Shown here one piece after another: positions 8,101 through 21,636 of a DNA stretch of 64,000 bases. Origin of the DNA: M3007 sp041392625 (lineage in GTDB: Bacteria; Bacteroidota; Bacteroidia; Chitinophagales; Saprospiraceae); NCBI GenBank assembly GCA_041392625.1, contig JAWKLR010000008.1:124001-188000 (forward strand). Reading direction: 5' to 3'. A program made the position numbers and the translations under genes. The notes below the pieces were generated by a model. The model made no database searches and had not been told where the DNA came from. It was given only the letters and a program-made list of their open reading frames with translations. Positions within the stretch are counted from its first letter, which is position 1. The number at the start of each line of letters is the position of its first letter.

Positions 8101-8628
8101 ATGACAAGGGAAGAAAAAGCGGTCGCAATTGCGGAGTTGAAAGAGGAGTTGGGGAATTCCCCATTTTTTTACCTCGCCGACTCTTCCACAATGACTGTGG
8201 CCAAAATCAATAAATTCCGCCGGATGTGTTTTGAAAAAGGCGTCAAAGTAAAAGTCGCTAAAAACACACTCATCGAAAAGGCACTCCAGGATCAGGATGA
8301 ATCCAAAGGGTTCGCAGGTTTGTTCGAAAGCCTCAAAGGCCAGACAACCCTCCTGATTTCACCAAATCCAAAGGCTCCTGCTCAATTGCTGGAAGAATTC
8401 CGTAAAACGGATGATTACCCGGTTTTGAAAGCAGCCTATATCGACTCTTCCATTTACGTAGGGGATGACCAACTCAAAACCCTTACCAAATTGAAGAGCA
8501 AGGAAGAACTCCTTGGCGATATCCTTGGATTGCTCATGTCTCCTGCCAAAACATTGGCAAGCCAATTGAACGCTACCGGTTCCAAAGTGGCTGGCGTTGT
8601 TCAGGTGTTGGCAGAGCGGAGCGAATAA
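8101..8628 (+). CDS. rplJ: 50S ribosomal protein L10
   Basis: A 175-residue L10. The N-terminal rRNA-binding domain (MTREEKAVAIAELKEEL through KVAKNTLIEKAL) is followed by a C-terminal helix (about 145-170) that anchors L7/L12 dimers. Only 32 bp separate it from rplA, so no long L10 leader is available upstream. Confidence 0.97.
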   Translation: MTREEKAVAIAELKEELGNSPFFYLADSSTMTVAKINKFRRMCFEKGVKVKVAKNTLIEKALQDQDESKGFAGLFESLKGQTTLLISPNPKAPAQLLEEFRKTDDYPVLKAAYIDSSIYVGDDQLKTLTKLKSKEELLGDILGLLMSPAKTLASQLNATGSKVAGVVQVLAERSE

Positions 8629-8726
8629 AATCGGCTTCCAAGTACGCACTATAAAACGTGTATTCTTTTTTAATCCTACGAAACCACATCACAATTTTTG
8701 CAAACTAATTTTAAATTACAATCAAA

Positions 8727-9110
8727 ATGGCAGACTTGAAAGCACTCGCGGAAGAATTGGTAAACTTGACCATCAAAGAAGCTAGTGAACTGACCAATAT
8801 CCTTAAGGACGAATATGGTATCGAACCAGCTGCTGCTGCTGTTGCAGTTGCTGCAGGCCCAGCCGCAGGCGGTGACGCTGCAGGTGGTGCTGCTGAACAA
8901 ACTGAGTTTGAAGTGATCCTCAAAGATGTTGGAGCCAACAAACTGAACGTTGTTAAAGAGGTTAAAAACCTGATGGGCCTCGGTCTGAAGGAAGCAAAAG
9001 ACCTCGTTGACGGCGCTCCAAGTTCCCTCAAAACTGGCGTAAGCAAAGCTGAGGCGGACTCTATGAAAGAGGCCCTCGAAGGTGCCGGTGCTGCTGTTGA
9101 AATCAAGTAA
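8727..9110 (+). CDS. rplL: 50S ribosomal protein L7/L12
   Basis: A 127-residue acidic stalk protein: N-terminal dimerisation domain (1-35), Ala/Gly-rich hinge (about 36-55), and C-terminal factor-binding domain with FEVILKDVGANKLNVVKEV and GLGLKEAKDLVDGAP. It recruits translational GTPases. It lies 98 bp after rplJ and 295 bp before rpoB. Confidence 0.98.
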   Translation: MADLKALAEELVNLTIKEASELTNILKDEYGIEPAAAAVAVAAGPAAGGDAAGGAAEQTEFEVILKDVGANKLNVVKEVKNLMGLGLKEAKDLVDGAPSSLKTGVSKAEADSMKEALEGAGAAVEIK

Positions 9111-9225
9111 ATTGTCCTGTCTGCGGAGCTAATCCTCCGATTTGCCAAGCACTTTTTAAAAACTTGGCTTTCCCGACAACAATTTCTCGATTTTACAGTT
9201 AGTTATGCACGGCAACTCTTTATTA

Positions 9226-9298
9226 CAACAAATACCATAGCGTTAAGGCTTAATACCTTTCGGAAGCAACCGAAGGTGTTAAGCCTATCGCTTTGTGT
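9226..9298 (+). promoter_or_regulatory. long structured RNA element in the rplL-rpoB intergenic region
   Basis: The main stem is 9246-9263 (AGGCTTAATACCTTTCGG) with 9270-9286 (CCGAAGGTGTTAAGCCT): 17 bp, one bulge, one G-U pair and a 6-nt loop. It is extended by AGCG (9239-9242) with CGCT (9289-9292) and by ACAAA-type pairing outside. No T-tract follows, so a simple terminator is unlikely. In Escherichia coli the equivalent spacer holds an attenuator and an RNase III site. A similar balancing role is inferred here. Confidence 0.6.
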
Positions 9299-9405
9299 GC
9301 ACGAAACTAATTCAACCATCCACCCGTTATATTGATCAAGGCATTCCGAACCATTGCTTTTAGTACGAATCCCGGAGATCATCCAATCAGCACATATTGC
9401 AGAAA

Positions 9406-12400
9406 ATGACCAATAACGGCACTACCACCAAGGACAATCCAAAAACGGGCGTTCAAGAACGCGTATCATTTGGAAAAATCCGTCACGGAGGAGAATACCC
9501 TGACCTCCTTGAAATTCAATTGAAATCATTCCAGGAGTTTTTCCAGCTGGAAACTACTCCGGAAAACCGGGCCACAGAGGGGCTTTACAAAGTTTTTAAA
9601 GAAAACTTCCCTATCACGGACGCCCGCAGCATCTTCAATCTTGAATTTCTCGACTATTTCGTCGACCCCCCACGGTACACCATAGATGAGTGTATGCAGC
9701 GTGGACTGACCTATTCTGTACCCTTGAAAGCCAAGTTGCGGCTTTCCTGTAACGATGAGGAGCATATTGACTTCCAAACCATCGTTCAGGATGTATTCTT
9801 GGGTAATATTCCGTACATGACCCCGAAAGGGACATTCGTTATCAACGGAGCAGAACGGGTTATCGTTTCTCAGTTGCACCGCTCACCTGGCGTATTTTTC
9901 GGGCAAAGCTTCCACCCAAATGGCACCAAGATCTACAGTGCCCGGGTAATTCCTTTCAAAGGAGCCTGGATGGAATTTGCAACCGATATCAACCTGGTGA
10001 TGTATGCTTACATCGACCGGAAAAAGAAATTCCCGGTAACCACCCTCCTGCGTGCTATTGGTTTCGATACCGATAAAGCAATCCTGGACTTGTTTAACCT
10101 CGCCGATGAGGTGGCTTGTACCCGCGAAAACCTGGAAGGTGCATTGGGACGAAAACTCGCAGCCCGTGTTTTGAAAACATGGACCGAGGACTTCGTGGAT
10201 GAAGATACTGGTGAAGTTGTAACCATCGAACGGAATGAAATCATTCTGGAGCGCGACACGGTACTCGATGAAGAAAATATCGAGTTCATCCTGGACGCAG
10301 GTGCAACTACCATCATTCTTCAGAAGATGGATATTGATGAGGACTTCTCCATCATCTACAATACCTTGCAAAAAGATCCGACTTCCAGCGAACTGGAAGC
10401 GGTTACTTATATCTACCGTCAACTTCGCGGATCCGATCCGCCCGATGATGAAACCGCTCGTGGTATCATTGAAAAACTGTTTTTCTCTGATAAGCGTTAC
10501 AATCTGGGTGAAGTTGGCCGTTTCAAGATCAACCGCAAACTCGGACTGGACATCGAAGATGACAACCTGGTTTTGACCAAAGATGACATCATCTCCATTG
10601 TTCGTTACATTGTAAGCTTGATCAACAATAAAGCGGAAATCGATGATATTGACCACTTGTCAAATCGTCGTGTTCGTACGGTAGGTGAGCAATTGTATGC
10701 TCAGTTTGGTGTTGGTCTTGCTCGTATGGCACGGACCATCCGGGAGCGTATGAACGTACGCGATAACGAAGTATTTACTCCGGTTGATTTGATCAATGCA
10801 CGGACATTGTCTTCCGTTATCAACTCCTTCTTTGGAACCAGCCAGTTGTCGCAGTTCCTGGACCAGACGAACCCACTGTCAGAAATTACCCACAAACGCC
10901 GTATCTCAGCACTCGGTCCTGGTGGTTTGAGTCGTGAACGCGCCGGTTTTGAGGTGCGTGACGTACACTACTCACACTACGGTCGTCTTTGTACTATTGA
11001 GACTCCGGAAGGTCCAAACATTGGTTTGATCTCTACCTTGTGTACGCACGCGAAGATCAATAAGATGGGCTTCCTGGAAACACCTTACCGCAAAGTTTCG
11101 AAAGGTAAAGTGGTCATGGAAGGAGACGTTCAATACCTTTCTGCGGAAGGGGAGGACTTTATGAAAATCGCCCAGGCAAATACACCTGTAAGCGAAAAAG
11201 GTGCTTTCCTTGAAGATCGTGTAAAAGCGCGGGAGCATGGTGACTTCCCAATCCTGACTCCTGAAGAACTGGAATACATCGACGTTGCTCCGAACCAGAT
11301 TGTAGGTGTATCTGCATCTATGATTCCATTCCTTGAAAATGACGACGCAAACCGTGCGCTTATGGGCTCGAACATGCAACGTCAGGCTGTACCGCTCATC
11401 CGCCCGCACTCGCCGGTGGTAGGTACAGGCCTTGAAGGAAAGGTTGCACGGGATAGCCGTATGCTGATCAACGCTGAAGGTGACGGTGTCGTTGAATACG
11501 TGGATGCAAATGAAATTGTAATCCGCTACGACCGTACTGAAGAGGATCAATTGGTGTCTTTTGAAGACAGCAAAAAGACCTATAAACTCACCAAGTTTAT
11601 GCGTACTAACCAGGGTACCTGTATCAACCTGAAGCCTATTGTCCGCCGTGGACAACGGGTGACTGAGGGCGATATTCTTTGTGAAGGTTATGCAACAGAA
11701 AATGGTGAATTGGCACTCGGACAAAACCTCAAAGTGGCCTTCATGCCGTGGAAAGGGTACAACTTCGAGGATGCCATCGTATTGAGCGAACGTGTAGTTC
11801 AGGAAGACATCTTTACTTCCATCCACATTGAGCACTTTGAACTGGATGTGCGTGACACCAAACTTGGTGAAGAAGAACTGACTGCAGATATTCCTAACGT
11901 AAGTGAAGAAGCCACTAAAGACCTCGATGAGAACGGTATCGTTCGTATCGGTGCCTGGGCTAAAGAAGGGGATATCATGATCGGTAAAATCACTCCGAAA
12001 GGTGAAACGGATCCTACTCCGGAAGAAAAACTGCTTCGCGCAATCTTTGGTGATAAAGCAGGTGATGTAAAAGATGCATCGCTCAAAGTACCACCAAGTA
12101 TCCGCGGTGTTGTGATCGACAAACAGTTGTTTGCACGGGCTAAAAAAGACAAAGTTCAGAAAGAACAGGAAAAAGCCCTGCTCGACAAATTGGAAGACGA
12201 GCACAACGTGGCAATCAATAAACTCAAAACCGAGTTGATTGATAAACTCCAAGTGTTGGTGAAAGACCAGGTAACCAATGGTATTCGCAGTATCTACGGC
12301 GAAGAAATGGTGCCAAAAGGAAGCAAACTGGTTGCCACGGTACTGAAAGAACAAATCGACTACAGCCAGGTAGATTATACCAAATGGCTGGATGACGACC

Positions 12401-13245
12401 ATACCAACCGCCTCATCGCCCGCTTGCTGCACAATTACAGCATTAAGGTGAACGAAGAAGTTGGCCGCTACAAGCGTGAGAAATTCAACATCAGCATTGG
12501 TGATGAACTTCCAGCAGGTGTGTTGAAACTGGCTAAAGTGTATTTGGCTAAGAAACGCAAACTGCGTGTAGGGGACAAACTCGCAGGACGTCACGGTAAC
12601 AAAGGTATTGTGAGCCGTATCGTGCGGATGGAAGATATGCCATTCCTCGAAGACGGAACTCCGGTTGACATCGTGCTTAACCCACTGGGTGTACCTTCTC
12701 GTATGAACCTCGGTCAGATTTTTGAGACCGTACTCGGATGGGCAGGTGAACGCCTCGGCGTCAAGTTCGCTACTCCAATTTTCGATGGTGCAAAAACCGA
12801 TGAAATTGAAGAGTGGATTGAAAAAGCAGGCTTGCCTACCCTGGGTCAAACTTACTTGAAAGATGGTGAAACGGGTGACCGCTTCCACCAGACAGCAACA
12901 GTAGGTGTGATCTACATGCTCAAACTGAGCCACATGGTAGATGACAAGATGCACGCACGTTCTATCGGACCATACTCTCTGATCACGCAGCAGCCACTCG
13001 GTGGTAAAGCACAATTCGGTGGTCAGCGTTTTGGTGAGATGGAGGTTTGGGCACTTGAAGCATACGGTGCATCCAACATTCTACAAGAATTGCTGACCTT
13101 CAAATCGGATGATATTCAGGGTCGTGCAAAAGCATACGAGGCAATTGTTAAGGGCGATAACCTGCCTGATGCAAACATTCCGGAATCGTTCAATGTACTC
13201 ATTCACGAACTCCGGGGTCTTGCACTCGACGTTAAGTTTGATTAA
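9406..13245 (+). CDS. rpoB: DNA-directed RNA polymerase subunit beta
   Basis: 1279 residues from the ATG at 9406; an upstream TTG at 9397 is less likely. Full-length beta subunit. The rifampicin-pocket region FFGTSQLSQFLDQTNPLSE is followed by the TLSxx-type KRRISALGPGGLSRERAGFE segment. The active-site region FMPWKGYNFEDAIVLSER comes next, then the C-terminal clamp part with GGKAQFGGQRFGEMEVWALE. It forms the catalytic core with beta-prime. Its beginning, FGKIRHGGEYPDLLEIQL, is normal for Bacteroidota. rpoC follows after 91 bp. Confidence 0.98.
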   Translation: MTNNGTTTKDNPKTGVQERVSFGKIRHGGEYPDLLEIQLKSFQEFFQLETTPENRATEGLYKVFKENFPITDARSIFNLEFLDYFVDPPRYTIDECMQRGLTYSVPLKAKLRLSCNDEEHIDFQTIVQDVFLGNIPYMTPKGTFVINGAERVIVSQLHRSPGVFFGQSFHPNGTKIYSARVIPFKGAWMEFATDINLVMYAYIDRKKKFPVTTLLRAIGFDTDKAILDLFNLADEVACTRENLEGALGRKLAARVLKTWTEDFVDEDTGEVVTIERNEIILERDTVLDEENIEFILDAGATTIILQKMDIDEDFSIIYNTLQKDPTSSELEAVTYIYRQLRGSDPPDDETARGIIEKLFFSDKRYNLGEVGRFKINRKLGLDIEDDNLVLTKDDIISIVRYIVSLINNKAEIDDIDHLSNRRVRTVGEQLYAQFGVGLARMARTIRERMNVRDNEVFTPVDLINARTLSSVINSFFGTSQLSQFLDQTNPLSEITHKRRISALGPGGLSRERAGFEVRDVHYSHYGRLCTIETPEGPNIGLISTLCTHAKINKMGFLETPYRKVSKGKVVMEGDVQYLSAEGEDFMKIAQANTPVSEKGAFLEDRVKAREHGDFPILTPEELEYIDVAPNQIVGVSASMIPFLENDDANRALMGSNMQRQAVPLIRPHSPVVGTGLEGKVARDSRMLINAEGDGVVEYVDANEIVIRYDRTEEDQLVSFEDSKKTYKLTKFMRTNQGTCINLKPIVRRGQRVTEGDILCEGYATENGELALGQNLKVAFMPWKGYNFEDAIVLSERVVQEDIFTSIHIEHFELDVRDTKLGEEELTADIPNVSEEATKDLDENGIVRIGAWAKEGDIMIGKITPKGETDPTPEEKLLRAIFGDKAGDVKDASLKVPPSIRGVVIDKQLFARAKKDKVQKEQEKALLDKLEDEHNVAINKLKTELIDKLQVLVKDQVTNGIRSIYGEEMVPKGSKLVATVLKEQIDYSQVDYTKWLDDDHTNRLIARLLHNYSIKVNEEVGRYKREKFNISIGDELPAGVLKLAKVYLAKKRKLRVGDKLAGRHGNKGIVSRIVRMEDMPFLEDGTPVDIVLNPLGVPSRMNLGQIFETVLGWAGERLGVKFATPIFDGAKTDEIEEWIEKAGLPTLGQTYLKDGETGDRFHQTATVGVIYMLKLSHMVDDKMHARSIGPYSLITQQPLGGKAQFGGQRFGEMEVWALEAYGASNILQELLTFKSDDIQGRAKAYEAIVKGDNLPDANIPESFNVLIHELRGLALDVKFD

Positions 13246-13336
13246 TTGATTTGCACCGGCTGAACACCAGCCGGTGCAAACTCCTTTGCCCTAGATTAAC
13301 CCATCCAATTGGTACATTTAAATTGAACCACGTTAT

Positions 13337-17644
<4,308 letters not shown>

Positions 17645-17680
17645 GCCAGTTTATTTCCGATAGGTAGTAGATAATATATC

Positions 17681-17717
17681 AGCCGCTGATTTGCTTCTTG
17701 CAGTCAGCGGCTTTTTT
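17681..17717 (+). terminator. rpoC terminator
   Basis: AGCCGCTGA (17681-17689) pairs perfectly with TCAGCGGCT (17704-17712) and is followed by a run of six T. It closes the tRNA-tuf-rpoBC locus. Confidence 0.9.
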
Positions 17718-17860
17718 ATTGATGGAAGGGTGGGGGCTACAATTTTTTTCCAACATTCATGCGGTGCCCAAACTTTTATGTAATTTGGCCACCAAACCAA
17801 TGCGCGCCTTCTTTTATTCCGGTAATACCAATTTAAATTCCCCTATTACAGTACTTTCCT

Positions 17861-18604
17861 ATGGAAAATCAGGAAAACATGAATATTATCCCCTCTTTTG
17901 ATATTATGGATGGAAGACTGGTGCACCTGCGCCAGGGCGATTTTGAACAAAAAACTGTACATCCAAAGAGTCCTCTGGAACAAGCCAGAGAACTGGAAGA
18001 CTCGGGGATTACCCACCTGCACATGATTGATCTCGACGGCGCCCGCAAAGGTAGCCCGGTGAACATGCATGTGCTCGAACAAATTGCAGCCAGAACACGG
18101 CTTGTGATTAATTACGGAGGTGGACTGCGATCTATCCCTGCTTTGCGTCAAGTTTGGGATGCAGGCGCTGATATGTTTTCTGTGGGCAGCATGCCCGTAA
18201 AGGCACCGGATGAATTCCGCGCCTGGGTAGAACGATTTGGTCCGGACCGTTTTCTCGTTGGGGCTGATGTGCGCGATCGAATGATTGCTGTACACGGTTG
18301 GCTGGAGCAAACCTCTATAGGAGTGATTTTGTGCCAGGCTCCGGAAGCACGATATTACCAATACATCTCTCCGTGACTAATATTGCCCGGGAAGGGAAAT
18401 GGTAGGGCCGACAACCAGGTGTACAAAGACATTCTTGAAAAATTTCCGGATATCAATCTGGTTGCAACGATAGGAGGTATCCGCAGCGTGGCGGATCTGG
18501 AGGCATTGCAGGAAATTGGTTGTGCTGCATCTCTTGTCGGCGGCAAAGCATTTTTTGAAGGTGAGATTCCTTTGACATACTTCCGGGTTTATTCCAAAAC
18601 ATAG
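17861..18604 (+). pseudogene. hisA: broken hisA (phosphoribosylformimino-AICAR-phosphate isomerase)
   Basis: Residues 1-152 match HisA well: MNIIPSFDIMDGRLVHLRQG, HMIDLDGA, VINYGGGLRS, FLVGADVRD and VHGW. The frame then meets TGA at 18374-18376. The C-terminal part (VYKDILEKFPDI, IGGIRSVADLEAL, LVGGKAFFEGEI) resumes in the same frame up to 18604. Between about 18320 and 18404 the expected residues appear in the other frames. In the +1 frame, FCARLRKHDITNT fits the helix before strand 6. In the +2 frame, SVTNIAREGKW (18370-18402) fits the HisA TDIxxDG motif. Three small indels summing to a multiple of three would explain this. HisA isomerises ProFAR in histidine synthesis, but no other his gene is nearby. 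Either a decayed second copy or sequencing errors. Confidence 0.75.
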
Positions 18605-18969
18605 TTTGTTGTCTGGGCTTTTGACAAGTCCCGCAAAGAAGCAACGAGTAGCAGCTCTGTAGAAAGAACTGTTTATCACCATTGCCTGGCTCTGGAATGG
18701 TTCTGTATGCCCCTACTTTTCATTTCAAATTTCTATTGGGTGACCTTTTGCCATGTAGGCGTCAAAAGAATGCTTTAAGCGTAAAACCTGATTGCTGAAA
18801 AAATTCGTGGCACGCTTATTGGATAGTGCCTATTTATAATCTGATAGCTTTGAGAGATTAATGATAAATGTCATTATTTAGACAAAATCCTACTCAGAGT
18901 CAGGCAATAAATACGCTTTGAAATCATTTTAAGATAGTTGCTTATTTATAAAAAAAACAGCGGCATCTA
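18605..18969. other. non-coding spacer after hisA pseudogene
   Basis: About 360 bp without a convincing reading frame, tRNA or repeat. It could hold the decayed remains of a gene, but no recognisable protein fragment was found. Confidence 0.4.
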
Positions 18970-19000
18970 TTGACAAGTGAAAATTGTGTGCATATCTTTG
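18970..19000 (+). promoter_or_regulatory. Bacteroidota-type promoter for the outer-membrane protein gene
   Basis: TTG at 18970-18972, a 20-nt spacer, then TATCTTTG at 18993-19000. This fits TTG-N17-23-TAnnTTTG. The predicted 5' untranslated region before the ATG at 19103 is about 95 nt and very AT-rich. Confidence 0.75.
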
Positions 19001-19102
19001 TGCCGAATTTAATTTCAAACAAAACAAAAAAGAACATTGCTTATCGGATTATATTTTACTTTTTTCAACAAGTATAAAATTTAATTATTTCAATCCGATA
19101 TC

Positions 19103-19768
19103 ATGAACTTTAAGAACCTTATCGCGGTTTTCGTTTTTGCCGCCCTCGCCACCACCATCTCAGCCCAGTCTAACTACCAAATCGGCATCACTGCCGGAGC
19201 CAACCAATCCTCATTAAAGTCCGACCTGTTTAACACCTCCTCTGGCCGCCTGAATGCTGCCATTGGCTGTACCTTTGTTGTAGGGATTAACGACTTTTTT
19301 GAACTCAATCAAGAGATCGCTTTTGTACAAAAAGGTGCTAAAGCTCAGGCTGTTTATTTCCGTCCTGAAGCACAGCCCGAGCAACTTACCTACGATTACT
19401 ATTACAATACATTCGAAGCAGGTTTATTCGCCGGAATAAAGCCATTTCGTTCAGTGCCGGTTACCTTCCAGGCGGGAGGTTTCCTGGGAACGCATTTCCA
19501 CAACATGGATCGTTCTCAAACTGAAGTATATGTTGGTGATTACCACAGCCTGAACAACGCAACTCAGGCAGTTGACCTGAACGATGCCTTTGCCGGCGTA
19601 GATATGGGTCCTGCTTTTGGTATCAGTGCAGGTACAGGCCAGGTGCGTGTAAATGCCCGCTATTACCTGGGAACTCGCAACTTGTATAACAACCTGGATT
19701 TTGTTGAAGAAGGCCATACCATTACTACCAACTCCTTCCGGCTTTCAATCAGCTATTTCCTGAAATAA
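19103..19768 (+). CDS. outer-membrane beta-barrel protein (porin family, PorT-like type)
   Basis: 221 residues. Residues 1-21 form a signal peptide (MNFKNLIAVFVFAALATTISA, cleavage before QSN). The rest has the alternating pattern of a small eight-stranded barrel: YQIGITAGANQSS, FELNQEIAFVQKGAKAQ, TFEAGLFAGIKPF, VTFQAGGFLGTHF, VRVNARYYLGTRNLYN and a terminal strand FRLSISYFLK ending in a hydrophobic residue plus Lys. This is the outer membrane protein beta-barrel family common in Bacteroidota, and the exact role is unknown. It has its own promoter (18970-19000) and terminator (19805-19840), so it is monocistronic. Confidence 0.8.
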   Translation: MNFKNLIAVFVFAALATTISAQSNYQIGITAGANQSSLKSDLFNTSSGRLNAAIGCTFVVGINDFFELNQEIAFVQKGAKAQAVYFRPEAQPEQLTYDYYYNTFEAGLFAGIKPFRSVPVTFQAGGFLGTHFHNMDRSQTEVYVGDYHSLNNATQAVDLNDAFAGVDMGPAFGISAGTGQVRVNARYYLGTRNLYNNLDFVEEGHTITTNSFRLSISYFLK

Positions 19769-19804
19769 GATAGTTTTAAATACCCGTAGTTTTTTGAGCA
19801 ATAT

Positions 19805-19840
19805 AAAAGCCGGCTTCCAGAAGTGGAGGCCGGCTTTTTT
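19805..19840 (+). terminator. strong intrinsic terminator (bidirectional)
   Basis: AAAAGCCGGCTTCCA pairs with TGGAGGCCGGCTTTT (one G-U pair), followed by T. It lies between the plus-strand barrel gene and the minus-strand gene ending at 19888, and can serve both. Confidence 0.92.
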
Positions 19841-19887
19841 GTAGGTACGTTTAAGGTAATTCGACGCTAGGAGCCAAAACTTTAAAA

Positions 19888-20664
19888 TCAATTAGGCAAT
19901 TTCCTGTCGCGGCGTTTACCCAGATAATAATTGAGCCCCATTCCAATTGCATACAATGAAAACCCATCCTGGTTCTGAGTTGGAATTTTATGTGTTAAAA
20001 ATGCCGTCAAATTGAGGTTCTTCAAGGACCTTTGAAGATGGAAGCCGGTACTTAGATTGATGTTTGGGCTGGACATTTCAATTGCTTTAATAGTTTGCAA
20101 GTCATACGTGTTTATGCTTCCAAAAATCTCTCCTCTGTGATGAAATACATAGCTTGCGCGCCCCCCAAAACTACCCGACCAATTCTTGTGTATAAACGAT
20201 ATGGCAGGCTGGATAAAGAGGTTTCTGTATTGAAGCCTTGAATAGTTGTGATAGCCTGTGTATGCACTTAAAATGCTCCCCTGACCCAAGCCTGCAGCAA
20301 GGTGTATTCCATCCTTGTCGCCATATTGGTTCCAACTGAGACTTAATTCTCCATACCAATTTCTACCTGCTTCAAACTGACTCCATGTATTCGGAGTATT
20401 AGCTTGATCAATATCAATCGGCTTATTAGACAGATATACAAGTTGAGAAGCAATAGTCCACTCTGAACGCAATCTATAACCCCACTGAATACTTGCTCCA
20501 GGAAGGTCCGTTTGGATTAATTGTCCGGCAATTTCTGCTTTTGCATCCGGATCAATCAGTGGAACATAGACCTGTGTTTCCGGATGAAAACTTGCCATTG
20601 AACAGTGCAGTGCAAGCAGGCTTGAAATGATTAAAAGAAATACTAAGGGCTGATTGGTACGCAT
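19888..20664 (-). CDS. secreted or membrane-associated barrel-like protein, paralogue of the next gene
   Basis: 258 residues from the ATG at 20664. A longer frame back to 20730 would overlap the upstream gene and push the signal peptide inside. The N-terminus MRTNQPLVFLLIISSLLAL is a signal peptide, but the candidate lipobox (LALHC) has His at -1 and is atypical. The mature part has alternating beta strands (IQWGYRLRSEWTIASQLVYL, YGELSLSWNQYG, LNLTAFLTHKI, YAIGMGLNYYLGKR). The layout (FHPETQVYVPLIDPDAKAEIAGQL, then strands) parallels the upstream protein (YYAPNSLHLSSIKSKGELDLHGG). The two are diverged tandem paralogues 29 bp apart, probably cotranscribed. Function unknown. Confidence 0.65.
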   Translation of the reverse strand: MRTNQPLVFLLIISSLLALHCSMASFHPETQVYVPLIDPDAKAEIAGQLIQTDLPGASIQWGYRLRSEWTIASQLVYLSNKPIDIDQANTPNTWSQFEAGRNWYGELSLSWNQYGDKDGIHLAAGLGQGSILSAYTGYHNYSRLQYRNLFIQPAISFIHKNWSGSFGGRASYVFHHRGEIFGSINTYDLQTIKAIEMSSPNINLSTGFHLQRSLKNLNLTAFLTHKIPTQNQDGFSLYAIGMGLNYYLGKRRDRKLPN

Positions 20665-20693
20665 AGGGTTGGTTTTTTGATGCTGACAAATGG

Positions 20694-21440
20694 CTATTCT
20701 GTTATCGGAGTGCTTGTTTTTTCTCTCCAAAAATAGTCTAATTGAAAAAGCATAGAGAGCCCCATGGTACGGGGGGCAAAATGATACCGTGAGTTTGTCT
20801 GGCTGTAATTAAAATGTGCGTTGAGCCAAATTGGGCCATACCCGGTACCTACTTGAAATCCGAACTCTGGAAATAGTATTGGTGCATCCTCCTCAATGGC
20901 CATGATGCTTTCCAGTTCATCCTCCGGGATTTGAAAATCAATTGATCCACTTCGGTAATTTAAGTGATTAATACGGGCTCCAATTCCAATTCTAAAATAC
21001 TTTTCTTCCAGCATAACTCCCAACTGAGCACTGGATTTATTGAACTTCAAATCAGAAAATGCTCCGGCATCATTGTACACATTTTTAACCCTTCCAAGCC
21101 CATGGAAGCCGCTGAGGGTCAGACTTGCTATGGAACTGAGCGGGAAATAGGTTCCGACACCTAATTCGGTTTGCCAGCCCATCCCGTGTTGTACGTTTTC
21201 AGGAGAACTTTTTACAGCAAAATGATGCAGATAGAGCAGCCCGTGGTTGACTGGGCTATATGCTGCTTGTGCTTCAACTCCGTCAAAGTCATTGCTAAAG
21301 ATCAGTCCTCCATGAAGGTCAAGTTCTCCTTTGCTTTTGATGCTTGACAGGTGCAAACTATTTGGAGCATAATATTGATGTGTGCAGGATGAAAGAATAC
21401 AGAACACAAGTAAAAGCGGTAGTACAAGGTGTTTAGGCAT
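20694..21440 (-). CDS. outer-membrane lipoprotein, barrel-like, first of a tandem pair
   Basis: 248 residues from the ATG at 21440. MPKHLVLPLLLVFCILSSC is a lipoprotein signal with lipid cysteine 19. After a short segment (YYAPNSLHLSSIKSKGELDLH) the protein is rich in alternating strands such as MGWQTELGVGTYF, LTLSGFHGLGRV and GIGARINHLNY, ending in MGLSMLFQLDYFWR. The pattern suggests an outer-membrane beta barrel or a surface protein. I do not recognise a named family. It is transcribed ahead of its paralogue (19888-20664). Confidence 0.68.
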   Translation of the reverse strand: MPKHLVLPLLLVFCILSSCTHQYYAPNSLHLSSIKSKGELDLHGGLIFSNDFDGVEAQAAYSPVNHGLLYLHHFAVKSSPENVQHGMGWQTELGVGTYFPLSSIASLTLSGFHGLGRVKNVYNDAGAFSDLKFNKSSAQLGVMLEEKYFRIGIGARINHLNYRSGSIDFQIPEDELESIMAIEEDAPILFPEFGFQVGTGYGPIWLNAHFNYSQTNSRYHFAPRTMGLSMLFQLDYFWREKTSTPITE

Positions 21441-21497
21441 AACGTTAATTGGTTTTAAATACAAAGGGTTTGTTGTGAAAGCGAGATGCTTTAGGCA

Positions 21498-21551
21498 TTA
21501 AAAAATGCTTCATCCTGGGAAAACCGAACGGTAAAACAGGATGAAGCATTT
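21498..21551 (-). terminator. terminator of the di-heme peroxidase gene
   Basis: AAATGCTTCATCCTG (21503-21517) and CAGGATGAAGCATTT (21537-21551) are a perfect 15-bp inverted repeat with a 19-nt loop. On the minus strand it is followed by a run of T (21500-21505), so it ends the minus-strand gene that stops at 21637. Confidence 0.85.
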
Positions 21552-21636
21552 ATTTCGATTACAAGCGTGGAATGTTTCACACATTCAAACTGCCTGTGAT
21601 CGGTATTAATAGAAAGGACTGTTTCCCTTCACTCTT

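Noticed and set aside
10972..13014. 680-residue open frame on the minus strand inside rpoB
   Set aside because: It is antisense to a certain gene, has no family-like motifs, and is rich in Phe, His and Val as expected from the reverse complement of a biased coding sequence.
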